32,752 nucleotides of DNA from Saccharomonospora saliphila YIM 90502 (GCF_000383795.1 NZ_KB912678.1:23882-56633); one strand, 5' to 3'; positions 1 to 8,022 are shown, counted from the first letter of the stretch. Numbers and translations are program-made. Notes: generated from the letters alone by a model not told the origin.

Positions 1-133
1 CGGGGTCGGCGGCGAGCAGCCGGGCCACCGCGCGGGCGCAGTCGGCACGCAGGTCGGCGGCCGAGTCGTGCGCTCCGGCGAGTTCCCGCAGCAGCAGCGG
101 CGGGTGGGGGCAGAAGGCGGCGGCGACGAGCAC
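1..133 (-). CDS. LigB-like (CPHPPLL-type) protein, N-terminal part only
   Basis: Only the first 44 or so codons are in the window. Reading left from a GTG at 133, the product begins VLVAAAFCPHPPLLL and continues RELAGAHDSAADLRADCARA. The early CPHPPLL motif is what I recall from the actinobacterial class III extradiol-dioxygenase-like (LigB fold) proteins often found near folate or tRNA-modification genes; their reaction is not established. The GTG is preceded by GAGGG at a five-base spacing, and that ribosome site overlaps the folP2 stop codon, so the two genes are probably translationally coupled. Family assignment rests on one motif and a short fragment. Confidence 0.6.
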   Translation of the reverse strand, partial: MLVAAAFCPHPPLLLRELAGAHDSAADLRADCARAVARLLAADP

Positions 134-141
134 GGCAGCCC

Positions 142-1002
142 TCAGACCAGCCCTCGGACGGTGCGCGCCGGCAGGCGCTCACCCCGGACCGAGGCCACCA
201 TGTCGAGCACCTGCCGGGTCTGGCGGACCTCGTGAACCCGGTAGACACGAGCTCCGTGCCACGCGCACACGGCGGTCGCGGCGAGAGTGCCGACCAGGCG
301 CTCACCGACGGGCAGGTCGAGCGTCTCGCCGACGAAGTCCTTGTTCGACAGCGACACCAGCACCGGCTTCCCCGTGGCGACCAGCTCGTCCAGCCGCCGG
401 GTGATCTCCAGGGAGTGCCAGGTGTTCTTGCCGAAGTCGTGCGCCGGGTCGAGCAGCACGGCCTCGGGGTCGACGCCCGCGGCCACCGCGCGGTCGGCCA
501 GCTCAAGCGTGCGGGCGCGTACGTCGGCGACGACGTCGCGGTAGCGCACGCGGTGCGGCCGCGTGCGCGGGGCCACTCCCCCGGTATGCGCGCACACCAG
601 CGCGGCGCCGTACTCGGCGGCGACCCCGGCCAGCTCGGGATCATAGCCACCCCAGGCGTCGTTGAGCAGGTCGGCGCCCTCGGCGCACACGGCGCGCGCG
701 ACGTCGGCGCGCCAGGTGTCGACGCTGATCACGACGTCCGGGAAGGCGGCCCGCACCCACGCGACGAACTCCACCACCCGCCGCCGCTCCTCGGCGGCGT
801 CGACCTCGGGCCCCGGCGCCGCCTTCACACCGCCGACGTCGACGATGTCGGCACCCTCGTCGACCACCTGGCGAACCCGGTCGTGTGCGGCCGACTCGGT
901 CCAGGTCGCGCCCCGGTCGTAGAACGAGTCGGGCGTGCGGTTGACGATAGCCATCGTCAACATCGCGTCGTCGGCGAACTCGTGCCGCCCGAGACGGAGC
1001 AT
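142..1002 (-). CDS. folP2: FolP2-type dihydropteroate synthase homologue
   Basis: 286 residues, TIM-barrel pterin-binding family. MAIVNRTPDSF (17-27) matches the DHPS opening, and DVGGVKAAPG (55-64) replaces the DVGGESTRPG type loop of true dihydropteroate synthase. That pattern is typical of actinobacterial FolP2, and mycobacterial FolP2 is reported to lack DHPS activity, so a role in folate synthesis should not be assumed. SVDTWRA, LLNDAWGG and LLDPAHDFGKNTWHSLE supply other barrel motifs. The ATG at 1002 has AGGGGG four to five bases upstream. The gene ends inside the ribosome site of the leftward neighbour. The paralogue call is well supported; the substrate is unknown. Confidence 0.85.
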   Translation of the reverse strand: MLRLGRHEFADDAMLTMAIVNRTPDSFYDRGATWTESAAHDRVRQVVDEGADIVDVGGVKAAPGPEVDAAEERRRVVEFVAWVRAAFPDVVISVDTWRADVARAVCAEGADLLNDAWGGYDPELAGVAAEYGAALVCAHTGGVAPRTRPHRVRYRDVVADVRARTLELADRAVAAGVDPEAVLLDPAHDFGKNTWHSLEITRRLDELVATGKPVLVSLSNKDFVGETLDLPVGERLVGTLAATAVCAWHGARVYRVHEVRQTRQVLDMVASVRGERLPARTVRGLV

Positions 1003-1169
1003 GCGCCCCCCTGTCGGTGTGTCGACCGTGACCGAGAAGGCGCGCGGCGCCGATGTCCCGGTCCCGGCCCGGCCTCCTCGTGATCATCCCATGGTAGGTC
1101 CACCGCGGGAGGGCCTGCCGCGCCGAGGTCGCCCGAGGCCGCTGCGAACGCGGCCCGTCCTCGCGCTGA

Positions 1170-1196
1170 GTGCCGTCAAGGGGGCTTTGACGGCAC
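1170..1196. terminator. 10-bp hairpin between folP2 and the GntR gene
   Basis: GTGCCGTCAA and TTGACGGCAC form a perfect ten-base-pair stem around a seven-base G-rich loop. No T-tract follows on either strand. It sits upstream of folP2 and downstream of the GntR gene on the minus strand, so it could be a second terminator for that operon or a dispersed intergenic hairpin. Confidence 0.45.
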
Positions 1197-1236
1197 GCCA
1201 ACGCGGTGCGGGGCGCGGCACCTCCCCCGACCACTG

Positions 1237-1257
1237 GTGCGGGGCCGTGCCCCGCAC
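1237..1257 (-). terminator. Terminator hairpin after the HAD-GntR operon
   Basis: GTGCGGGGC, loop CGT, GCCCCGCAC: a perfect nine-base-pair GC stem starting 12 bases beyond the regulator's stop codon on the minus strand. There is no U-tract, as is usual for high-GC actinomycete terminators. Confidence 0.6.
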
Positions 1258-1268
1258 ACGGCTGGTTC

Positions 1269-1940
1269 TCAGCGTTCGCCGGGCTCGCCGGCGGACCGGG
1301 CGGTGAACAAGCGCACCGCCTGGTCGAGGTGTTCTCGCATCACCGTGCGTGCGTGCGCGGGATCACCTGAGGTGACCGCGTCGAGCAGGTGCCGGTGCTC
1401 GCGGGCCAGATCGTCCGGCCCCGGGTAGGCCGAGTGCAGTTGCGCGAGGCACAACTGCATCTCCTCCTGGAGCGCGGGGTAGATCCGGCTCAGGCGCGGG
1501 CTCTCGACCGCGTCGACCAGAGCGGTGTGGAACAGCGTGTGCGCCCGCACCCGGTCGCCCCAGCTCGCGTCCGCTGGGAGCGACTCCAACTCGTCCAGTC
1601 GTCGCCGGGCGTGCTCGACGCTCAGGCCCCGCTCGGCGATCGTGGTGACGACCTCCATTTCGAGAGGCGCGCGCACGAAGTACAGATCACGCGCGTCAGC
1701 GGGAGTCAGCGTCGGCACGGTGGCCGTGCGCCCGTGCGGGCGGCAGAGCAGGTTGCGGCCGGCGAGGATCTGCAACGCCGACCGCACCGTGGGCCTGGCC
1801 ACCCCGAATTCGCTCGCCAGCGCGTTCTCCGGCAGCGCCTCGCCCGGCGTCAGCTCGCCGCTCAGGATGCGCCCACGCAGTTCGGCGACCAGCGCGTCGG
1901 TGGTGCTCGTGACCTGGAGTCGGCCCGTGGCGGCGGTCAA
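1269..1940 (-). CDS. GntR-family regulator with FCD ligand domain
   Basis: About 223 residues. The N-terminal winged helix-turn-helix spans roughly 12-78, with the GntR signature around LRGRILSGELTPGEALPE and the recognition helix near FGVARPTVRSALQIL. An FCD-type all-helical domain follows (DARDLYFVRAPLEMEVV onward, with AREHRHLLDAV near the end), which in this family binds a small acid, often through a metal. I chose the TTG at 1940 because it overlaps the HAD stop codon in a TTGA junction, implying co-translation; an ATG at 1994 inside the HAD gene is the alternative. As the second gene after a strong palindrome, it probably represses its own operon. Effector unknown. Confidence 0.85.
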   Translation of the reverse strand: MTAATGRLQVTSTTDALVAELRGRILSGELTPGEALPENALASEFGVARPTVRSALQILAGRNLLCRPHGRTATVPTLTPADARDLYFVRAPLEMEVVTTIAERGLSVEHARRRLDELESLPADASWGDRVRAHTLFHTALVDAVESPRLSRIYPALQEEMQLCLAQLHSAYPGPDDLAREHRHLLDAVTSGDPAHARTVMREHLDQAVRLFTARSAGEPGER

Positions 1941-2629
1941 CGTGGAACCGCCTGTCCGTCGGCGAGCTCGGCCAGACCCCACAGGTCGCGCCATTCGTGA
2001 TCGACGGGATCACCGTCCGGGCGCGGCTCCACGTGCCGGTTCACCCAGGCCGTCGTCATGCCGAAACGCTTCGCCGGGGCGTTGTCGTACTTGAACCCGA
2101 ACGCCACGTGAATGATCTTTTCCGGCGCGACGCCGATCCGCTCCAGCGCCTGCTGGAAGAACTCCGGGCTGGGCTTGTAGACCCGGCAGTCCTCAGCGGT
2201 GATGACGTCGTCGAATTGCACACGCATGTGCCGCAGGCTGTGCTCGATGATGTCGCGGTCGGTGTTGGAGAGGATCACCAGCTTCATCCCGGCCCGCTTG
2301 GCCCGCAGCAGGGCGGGGTAGGTGTCCGGGAACGGCTGCCAGGACCGCATCGAGCGGACGAACTCCTCCGCCAGCCGCTCGTCGTAGGGCCAGCCGTGGT
2401 TCGCGCAGACCGCGCGCAGGCTCTCGGCGAGCACCCGCTTGTAGCTGCGGTACTCCCGGCCGAGGATGTCGAACTGGATCGTCTCCCACTCGTCGCGCAG
2501 CTCGATGCCCGGAACGAGGGTCGCGTCGCCGTTACGCAACGCCAGCTCGTACAGGAACTGCGCGGCTCCGCCTTCCCAATCGGTCAGGGTGCCGTAGTTG
2601 TCAAAGGTCGCCACGTCGAACGGTGCCAC
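1937..2629 (-). CDS. HAD hydrolase of the haloacid-dehalogenase type II group
   Basis: 230 residues from a GTG at 2629, chosen because GGAGG lies five bases upstream; the open frame runs further but only through repeats. Motif I is TFDNYGT (nucleophile Asp10), motif II is ILSNTD (Ser121), motif III is YKPSP (Lys152), and motif IV is HVAFGFKYDNAPAK with Asp182. The layout fits the L-2-haloacid dehalogenase or phosphatase branch, where FDxYGTL.DWE is typical. Motif IV is unusual: AFG stands where GDS or AQS is common, so dehalogenase activity is not certain. It is co-transcribed with a GntR regulator, suggesting a small inducible catabolic step on a 2-haloacid or phosphorylated acid. Confidence 0.8.
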   Translation of the reverse strand: MAPFDVATFDNYGTLTDWEGGAAQFLYELALRNGDATLVPGIELRDEWETIQFDILGREYRSYKRVLAESLRAVCANHGWPYDERLAEEFVRSMRSWQPFPDTYPALLRAKRAGMKLVILSNTDRDIIEHSLRHMRVQFDDVITAEDCRVYKPSPEFFQQALERIGVAPEKIIHVAFGFKYDNAPAKRFGMTTAWVNRHVEPRPDGDPVDHEWRDLWGLAELADGQAVPR

Positions 2630-2641
2630 CGCCACCTCCGT

Positions 2642-2676
2642 CTCACTGTCACTCTGTCTGACAGAATGACAGTGAG
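2642..2676. promoter_or_regulatory. 35-bp nested palindrome, probable GntR operator
   Basis: The outer arms CTCACTGTCA and TGACAGTGAG are perfect ten-base inverted copies. Between them TCTGTC-T-GACAGA is a perfect 6+1+6 palindrome on the same centre. The core contains GTnnnAC, the central spacing of many FCD-subfamily GntR operators, and TGTC/GACA half-sites occur four times. It ends 13 bases upstream of the HAD start, where it would block transcription or ribosome access. The regulator encoded by the second gene is the obvious candidate ligand. Confidence 0.75.
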
Positions 2677-2709
2677 CCACGTCCGAGGTCAACGCCCCGC
2701 CACCGCAGC

Positions 2710-2793
2710 CCGCGAGTCGCCCCCTCATGTCCGCGAGTTGCCCTCTCCGGTGCGCGAGTTGCCCTCTCTGGTGCGCGAGTTGCCCCGGCAACT
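2710..2793. repeat. Left array: four 21-bp repeats (GCGAGTTGCC type)
   Basis: Units start at 2710, 2731, 2752 and 2773 with exact 21-base spacing. Each carries CGCGAGTTGCC or one change from it (CGCGAGTCGCC in the first); the last unit diverges after GAGTTGCCCC. On the minus strand the array reads as heptads of the form RGQLAHR. It is the inverted counterpart of the array at 2851-2934. Confidence 0.85.
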
Positions 2794-2850
2794 CCTCCGC
2801 ATCGGCGGCTGCCGGGCAAGACACGGAACCGCCAAAGCAATTCACCGGCC

Positions 2851-2934
2851 CTGAAGAGGCAACTCGCGGCTGTGAAAGGGCAACTCGGAGACATGAAGGG
2901 GCAACTCGCGGGCCTGAAAGGGCAACTCGCGGCA
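2851..2934. repeat. Right array: four 21-bp repeats (GGGCAACTCGCGG type)
   Basis: Units start at 2851, 2872, 2893 and 2914, each 21 bases, with consensus TGAAAGGGCAACTCGCGG. They are reverse-complement copies of the left array, separated from it by 57 bases. Read on the plus strand from the ATG at 2893, or the GTG at 2872, they give MKGQLAGLKGQLA-like heptads. I see no convincing ribosome site, so I list it as a repeat and not a gene. Confidence 0.85.
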
Positions 2935-2957
2935 CCCGCGGCCCGGCCCACACACAA

Positions 2958-2994
2958 CGGTGTGGCGGTGGGACCGCGTCCCACCGCCACACCG
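2958..2994 (-). terminator. 17-bp-stem terminator of the S1 protease gene
   Basis: CGGTGTGGCGGTGGGAC, loop CGC, and its perfect complement give a 17-base-pair stem. It begins 53 bases beyond the protease stop codon on the minus strand. No T-run follows. Confidence 0.75.
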
Positions 2995-3046
2995 TCACCG
3001 AATCTCGGCGTGGGGCTGCCGCCGGAGCGTCAGCCCGTCACCAGGT

Positions 3047-4192
3047 TCAGCCCGTCACCAAGCTCAGCCCGTAGGCGTTGAGCGCTTCGTTGACCGGCTG
3101 GAAGTAGGTCGTGCCGCCCCAGGTGCAGTCACCGGAACCACCGGAGGTCATGCCCTGGGCCTGGTTGCCCGAGATGAACGAGCCACCGGAGTCACCCGGC
3201 TCGGCGCAGACGTTGGTGCGCGTCAGACCGTAAACGGTGCCCTGCGAGTAACGCACGGTCTGGTTCTTCGCCTCGACCGAGCCGCAGTGCCAGCCCGTGG
3301 TCGAGCCGGAGCGGCAGATCGACGAGCCGGTGGGCGCCTCGCTCGAACCGGACACGACGCGGGCGTAGCCGTTGTACATGTTGACCCACGGCCGCGGCGT
3401 GTCGTCCGAACCGGTGCGGACGTAGGCGTAGTCGTTGCCCGGGAACGAGGAACCGGCGAAGTAGCCGCTCGGCGACGAGGTCGAGGTGCCCGTGCTGCCG
3501 CAGTGGCCCGCGGTCACGAAGCCGTCGTGCACCGCGAACCCGACCGAGCACCGGCCGCCGCTGCCCATGTAGTAGGCGTTGCCGCCGACGATGTCCATCA
3601 GCGCGCGGGGCTGCTCGGTGGACTCGACGACGTTGACGCTGTCGGCGTCGACCCCGGCGGAGGACACGAACTCCTCGGCCTGGGCGGCCGTCCGCGGGGA
3701 CGTGGTCACGACCACCGAGTTGCTCTCGACGTCGACGTACCAGCCCGTCACGGCGTCGGGAGCGGTGTCCTCGGCCTTGTTGAGCCGCTCGGCGACGGCC
3801 TCGAGGTCGGCGACACTGTCGTCGACCAGCCGCGCCTCCGCGCCGGCGGCACGGACCTGCTGGAGTTTCGCCGCGTCGGTCACACCCACGACGAGCGTGC
3901 CCCGGTCGGCGTCGTAGTGCGAGCCGCCGAAGCTGTCGGCGAGAGCGGCGCGCACCGTGTCGTCGACCTCGCGCGCCTTCGCCTCACTGTCGAGGCGCTG
4001 CTCGGCCTCGGCCGCGCTGAGTCCGAGATCGCGCTGCATGGCCTCGATCATCGTGTCGGCCTCGGCCGTCGGGGTCGTCCGCGGCGCCGAGGTGTCCGCG
4101 GTGGCGGGCACGGTGAGGGCCACGGCCGTTCCCGCCGCCAGCATCGCGGTCGCGCTCAGCCGTGCCGCGAGTCTGTGCTTCCTGGGCGTCAT
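3047..4192 (-). CDS. Secreted S1E serine protease (streptogrisin/alpha-lytic type)
   Basis: 381 residues, exported as a zymogen. A Sec signal peptide covers about 1-32, with hydrophobic LSATAMLAAGTAVALTVPA ending at ATA. A pro-region with the alpha-lytic type fold lies at about 45-199. The mature chymotrypsin-like domain begins near Asp200 (DIVGGNAYYMG). The triad is His230 (TAGHC), Asp254 (GNDYAYV) and Ser335 (GDSGGS). Six cysteines fit three disulfides, 215-231, 293-303 and 329-356. Length matches streptogrisin precursors without a C-terminal chitin-binding domain. AAGGAG lies six bases before the ATG. It degrades extracellular protein after self-processing. Confident to family. Confidence 0.93.
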   Translation of the reverse strand: MTPRKHRLAARLSATAMLAAGTAVALTVPATADTSAPRTTPTAEADTMIEAMQRDLGLSAAEAEQRLDSEAKAREVDDTVRAALADSFGGSHYDADRGTLVVGVTDAAKLQQVRAAGAEARLVDDSVADLEAVAERLNKAEDTAPDAVTGWYVDVESNSVVVTTSPRTAAQAEEFVSSAGVDADSVNVVESTEQPRALMDIVGGNAYYMGSGGRCSVGFAVHDGFVTAGHCGSTGTSTSSPSGYFAGSSFPGNDYAYVRTGSDDTPRPWVNMYNGYARVVSGSSEAPTGSSICRSGSTTGWHCGSVEAKNQTVRYSQGTVYGLTRTNVCAEPGDSGGSFISGNQAQGMTSGGSGDCTWGGTTYFQPVNEALNAYGLSLVTG

Positions 4193-4679
4193 GCCATCTC
4201 CTTGTGACGTGGGCTACGTCGTCCGGACAAGTGCAGAAGTATGCCGAGCCGCACAGGCGGATACAGCCGCTCAATGGACCGCGACGAAAGTCGCTGATCG
4301 GCAGGAGGCCGACGACGAAGGTTCCACGAATACGGCGAACGAGTGACATGGCACCGCGGGGTCGTGCTGCCTTTCACGCACCGGGATCTTCCGTCTCCCC
4401 AGGCGAGATCGTTACACCGCCGATGGCCGGGTGTCAGGGGCCAGGCCGGATGCGGTCAGTCGGCGTCCGAGCATTGTGGCCGGACGAGAGAAGTACGTAA
4501 CGTCGGAGCGTGCCCACGGATTCGGTGGTACACGGCGAAAACCACCCGGTCGCACCACCATTCGACTTCGTGCTGTGATATCGGCGGCTCTCCTCGCCAC
4601 GGGACACCCGCCGGACGGCCACGCACCACGCGTGTACGCGCTATCCGTGCCCCGCGCACGGCGGAAAGGGGACGTGTTC
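4193..4679. other. Divergent intergenic region, protease / rhamnosidase
   Basis: This 487-base stretch separates two diverging secreted-enzyme genes and should hold both promoters. I see no credible gene; open frames here lack ribosome sites. TACTTCTGC (minus strand, 4233-4241) lies about 40 bases before the protease start and recurs upstream of the gene at 8701-11757. TACGTA near 4494 is a weak -10 candidate for the rhamnosidase. No clear operator palindrome was found. Confidence 0.5.
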
Positions 4680-7600
4680 ATGACGGAGCGGGAAACCGGT
4701 TCGGTCGACGTGTCGCGCCGACACTTCCTCCAGGCGACCGCGGTCGGCGCCGCGGGCCTGGCCGTGGCCCGCTCCGGCACGGCCGTCAGCAGCCGTGCTC
4801 TGGCCGCGCGGGCCGATCCCGCTCAGGTGGGCGCTCTCGCGGTCGCGGGCAGGGCGGACCAGCCGCTGGGCGTGGACGAGACCACCCCGGTGCTGAGCTG
4901 GCGCGTGCGTGACGGGAGGCAGCGCGCTTACCGGGTCCGCGCCGCGAGTAGTACCGACCGCCTGACCACGCCGGACCTCTGGGACACCGGGTGGGTGCGG
5001 TCCCGTGCCTCGACCGGTCTCGCCTACGCGGGCACGACCCCGGGGTCGAGGCAGCGGGTCGTCTGGCAGGTCCGCGTCCGCTACGACGATGGCAGTGTGT
5101 CCGCGTGGAGCGCTCCGTCGACGTGGGAGATGGGGCTGCTCGCACCGTCGGACTTCTCGCCCGCCGTCTGGATCGACCATCCCGGCCGAAACGACGAGGA
5201 CCCGCTTCCCGTTTTCGCCCGGGCGTTCACCGTCGAGGACAAGACCGTCGAGCAGGCGCGGCTCTACGTCGCCGGGCTCGGTGTCTACGTGGCCACGGCG
5301 AACGGCCATCCGGTCACCGACGCCGTGCTGTGCCCGGGCAATTCGAATCCGCAGCAGTCGGTGGAGGTGGGCACCTACGACGTCACCGCGTTACTCGCCC
5401 AGGGTGACAACACGGTCGGCGTCCAGCTCGGCAACGGAAGTGTCAACGTCGTCGAGGTCCCCAACCCCGCGGTAGGCCGGACCGAGGTGTATCAGAAGTA
5501 CTCCAGCATCCGGCCGCGGCCGACGACGCTGGCGACCGGGGCCGCTCCCGGCGAGACGAGCGTCCGGGTGGCCGACGCCGGGGGATTCGCCGTCGGTGCC
5601 ACGGTCAACATCGACACCGGCGACGGTGGCGCCCACCTCGAAAGCCGCCGCATCACGGCCCTCGGCACGGCCGACGCGGACGGCACACCCGTGGGCTTCG
5701 CCGAACCGCTGACCACGTCGCACGCGTCCGGGGCCGCCGTGACCCGCTCCGGTACCGCCAACGAGACCCGGATGGCCGTCAGCCCGCGGTTCCTGGCACG
5801 CCTGGAAATCACCTACGCCGACGGCAGCACCGACACGATCGTCACGGACCCGAGCTGGCGCACCGCGCTCGGCCCGTCGGTCACCGACAACTGGTACGCG
5901 GGCACCGACTACGACGCGCGCCGGGAACAGCCCGGGTGGGACCGTCCGGGCGCGGACCTCTCGGCGTCGGCGACCCGCCGGGACGGCACCCCGAGCGGGT
6001 GGATCTCCGCGGGGATCGCCCCGTCGCCGAACCTGGCGACCGACCTCGTCTGGCGCCGTGGCGAGCCGATCACGGTCGTCGACACGGTCGCCCCGGTCGC
6101 CGTCTCCGAACCGAGCCCGGGGACGTGGGTGTTCGACTTCGGCCAGAACTTCTCCGCGCTGCCGGAACTGCGTGTCGACGGCACGGTCCCGGCGGGCACC
6201 GTGATCACGCTCCGGCCCGCCGAGTCGCTGTCCGGCGACGGCACCGTCGACGCCGGAAGCATGGGTTCCGACGACAGCATCTTCGACACCTACACCACCG
6301 CCGGAAACCCGGAGGGCGAGACCTGGCGCACGCAGTTCGTCTACCACGGCTTCCAGTACGTCGAGGTCACCGGCCTGCCGTCGGATTACCGGGCCGGCGC
6401 GGACACGCTGACCGCGCTGCCGATCCGCGCGGCGGCACCGGTGGCAGGCGAGGTGTCCACGTCGAGCGAGGTGGTCAACCGCCTGCACCGGATGAGCACG
6501 TACTCCATCGCCAGCAACATGCAGTCGATCTTCACCGACTGCCCGAACCGGGAGAAACTCGGCTGGCTGGCCGACATGCTGCAGTCGCTGGAAGCCATCG
6601 ACCGCACCTTCGGCATGGCGGCCTACCTGCCGCAGATGCAGCGGATGATGGCCGAGTCCCAAGTGGTCGCCGGGCCGGCGAAGGGACTGGTTCCCGGGCA
6701 CGTTCCGGAGTTCCCCGTGTTCGGTGGCGGCTACCGCGAGGACATCAACTGGGGCAGCGCGGTGATCACCGTGCCGTGGTGGTTGTGGCGCTACCACGGC
6801 GACACGGGGACGATGGCCGCACACTACGAGTCCATTGTGGACTACCACGACTACGTGCGCACCACCCAGGCGGGCAAGGACGGCGGCGAGCACCTGGTGC
6901 GGGGCGGCCTCGGTGACTGGGTCGCCCACGACGACCGCACGCCGAAGTTGCTGGTGGGCACCTGGGGCTACTTCGTGATGACCGAACGGCTGGCGCGGAT
7001 GGCGGACGAACTCGGCAACGGCGCCGACGCCCGGACGTACCGCGAACTCGCGGGAGCGATCAAGGCCGAGTTCAACACCCGGTTCTTCAACGAGTCGCTG
7101 CGCGCCTACACCAACGAGGGCAACGCGGGCACCACGGGCACGCAGGCCGCGAACGCCCTCGCCCTGGACGCGGGCCTGGTGCCCGACGGCGAACGGCGAC
7201 ACGTGCTCGACAGCCTCGTCCGGCGCATCGAGTCCTACCACCCGAACGGCGGTGGGCCGCACGTCAGCGGCGGCACCATCTCGCTCGGCCCGACCTTCCG
7301 CGCGTTGTCCGACGGCGGGCGCGACGATGTGATCTGGGCGGTCCTGCACGAGTCCACCCGGCCGGGCTACGGCGCGTTCCTGGAGCCCTCCACCATGAAT
7401 CCGCAGGGCATGACGACCGTGCCGGAACACTGGCACGCGCCGGAGCACAACTCCTCACTCAACCACATGATCCTGCTCCAGATCCACGAGTGGTTCAGCA
7501 CCGGCCTGGCCGGCATCCGGCACGCGCCCGGGTCGCTGGCCTACGAGCAGGTCGTGATCAAGCCGAAGCTCGTGGGGACCCGGGAACACCCCCTGACGCG

Positions 7601-7862
7601 GGTCGAGGGTCACTACGACGGCCCCCGAGGGCGGATACGCAGCTCCTGGGCCACCAGCGACCGGGAGTTCCGGCTCGACGTCGAGATCCCCGGCAACACC
7701 GGCGGCGAGATCCACGTGCCCACCCGGCGGCCACAGACCGTCCGGATCAACGGCCGCAACGCCCGAGCCTCCCGGGAAGCCGAGTTCGCCGGGTACAGCG
7801 ACGGCTACGCCGTCTTCCGTGTCGGTCCGGGCGAGTACCGGTGCACGTCCCAGCTGGGCTGA
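4680..7862 (+). CDS. Tat-exported GH78 alpha-L-rhamnosidase
   Basis: 1060 residues. The ATG at 4680 was chosen because AAAGGGG lies eight bases upstream and a Tat signal follows (SRRHFLQATAVGAAGLAVA). The N-terminal beta domain starts around PLGVDETTPVLSWRV, and the Bac_rhamnosid_N-like domain (ARLYVAGLGVYVATANG) is interrupted by an extra beta-rich insert at about 275-365. The next segment contains VFDFGQNFSALPEL. The (alpha/alpha)6 barrel carries DCPNREKLGWLAD with Asp620, Glu625 and Asp632 in the GH78 acid positions, and TTVPEHW with Glu916 as probable base. It inverts and hydrolyses terminal alpha-L-rhamnosides outside the membrane. Export in folded form fits a multidomain enzyme. Substrate source (plant glycosides or polymer) is not shown. 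Confidence 0.92.
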   Translation: MTERETGSVDVSRRHFLQATAVGAAGLAVARSGTAVSSRALAARADPAQVGALAVAGRADQPLGVDETTPVLSWRVRDGRQRAYRVRAASSTDRLTTPDLWDTGWVRSRASTGLAYAGTTPGSRQRVVWQVRVRYDDGSVSAWSAPSTWEMGLLAPSDFSPAVWIDHPGRNDEDPLPVFARAFTVEDKTVEQARLYVAGLGVYVATANGHPVTDAVLCPGNSNPQQSVEVGTYDVTALLAQGDNTVGVQLGNGSVNVVEVPNPAVGRTEVYQKYSSIRPRPTTLATGAAPGETSVRVADAGGFAVGATVNIDTGDGGAHLESRRITALGTADADGTPVGFAEPLTTSHASGAAVTRSGTANETRMAVSPRFLARLEITYADGSTDTIVTDPSWRTALGPSVTDNWYAGTDYDARREQPGWDRPGADLSASATRRDGTPSGWISAGIAPSPNLATDLVWRRGEPITVVDTVAPVAVSEPSPGTWVFDFGQNFSALPELRVDGTVPAGTVITLRPAESLSGDGTVDAGSMGSDDSIFDTYTTAGNPEGETWRTQFVYHGFQYVEVTGLPSDYRAGADTLTALPIRAAAPVAGEVSTSSEVVNRLHRMSTYSIASNMQSIFTDCPNREKLGWLADMLQSLEAIDRTFGMAAYLPQMQRMMAESQVVAGPAKGLVPGHVPEFPVFGGGYREDINWGSAVITVPWWLWRYHGDTGTMAAHYESIVDYHDYVRTTQAGKDGGEHLVRGGLGDWVAHDDRTPKLLVGTWGYFVMTERLARMADELGNGADARTYRELAGAIKAEFNTRFFNESLRAYTNEGNAGTTGTQAANALALDAGLVPDGERRHVLDSLVRRIESYHPNGGGPHVSGGTISLGPTFRALSDGGRDDVIWAVLHESTRPGYGAFLEPSTMNPQGMTTVPEHWHAPEHNSSLNHMILLQIHEWFSTGLAGIRHAPGSLAYEQVVIKPKLVGTREHPLTRVEGHYDGPRGRIRSSWATSDREFRLDVEIPGNTGGEIHVPTRRPQTVRINGRNARASREAEFAGYSDGYAVFRVGPGEYRCTSQLG

Positions 7863-7981
7863 AACGACCGGACCAGGCCCACGGTGGCAACGGCGAGATC
7901 CCGGTGACCCGCCGGGGACGTCGGCCACCCACACGTGTGTGCGGCGGCAGTGGTCGTCCGGCCGAACCGGGCTCTCGGGCC

Positions 7982-7987
7982 TACGAT
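7982..7987 (+). promoter_or_regulatory. -10 box candidate (TACGAT) for the OsmC gene
   Basis: TACGAT lies 36 bases before the OsmC ATG, a suitable distance for a short leader containing the AGGGAG ribosome site. No good -35 hexamer is visible 16-18 bases upstream. Confidence 0.4.
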
Positions 7988-8022
7988 CGGTTCCGGACCC
8001 ACTGCGGTGAAGGGAGCTGAGC

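Noticed and set aside
2872-3081. Small plus-strand ORF with GQLA heptads
   Set aside because: It starts in the repeat array without a clear ribosome site and runs into the protease terminator and the antisense end of the protease gene. Treated as a property of the repeat.
5391-7448. 685-codon open frame on the minus strand
   Set aside because: It lies wholly inside the rhamnosidase gene; its product is Arg/Val/Gly-rich, matches no family and has no ribosome site. It is a GC-bias shadow.
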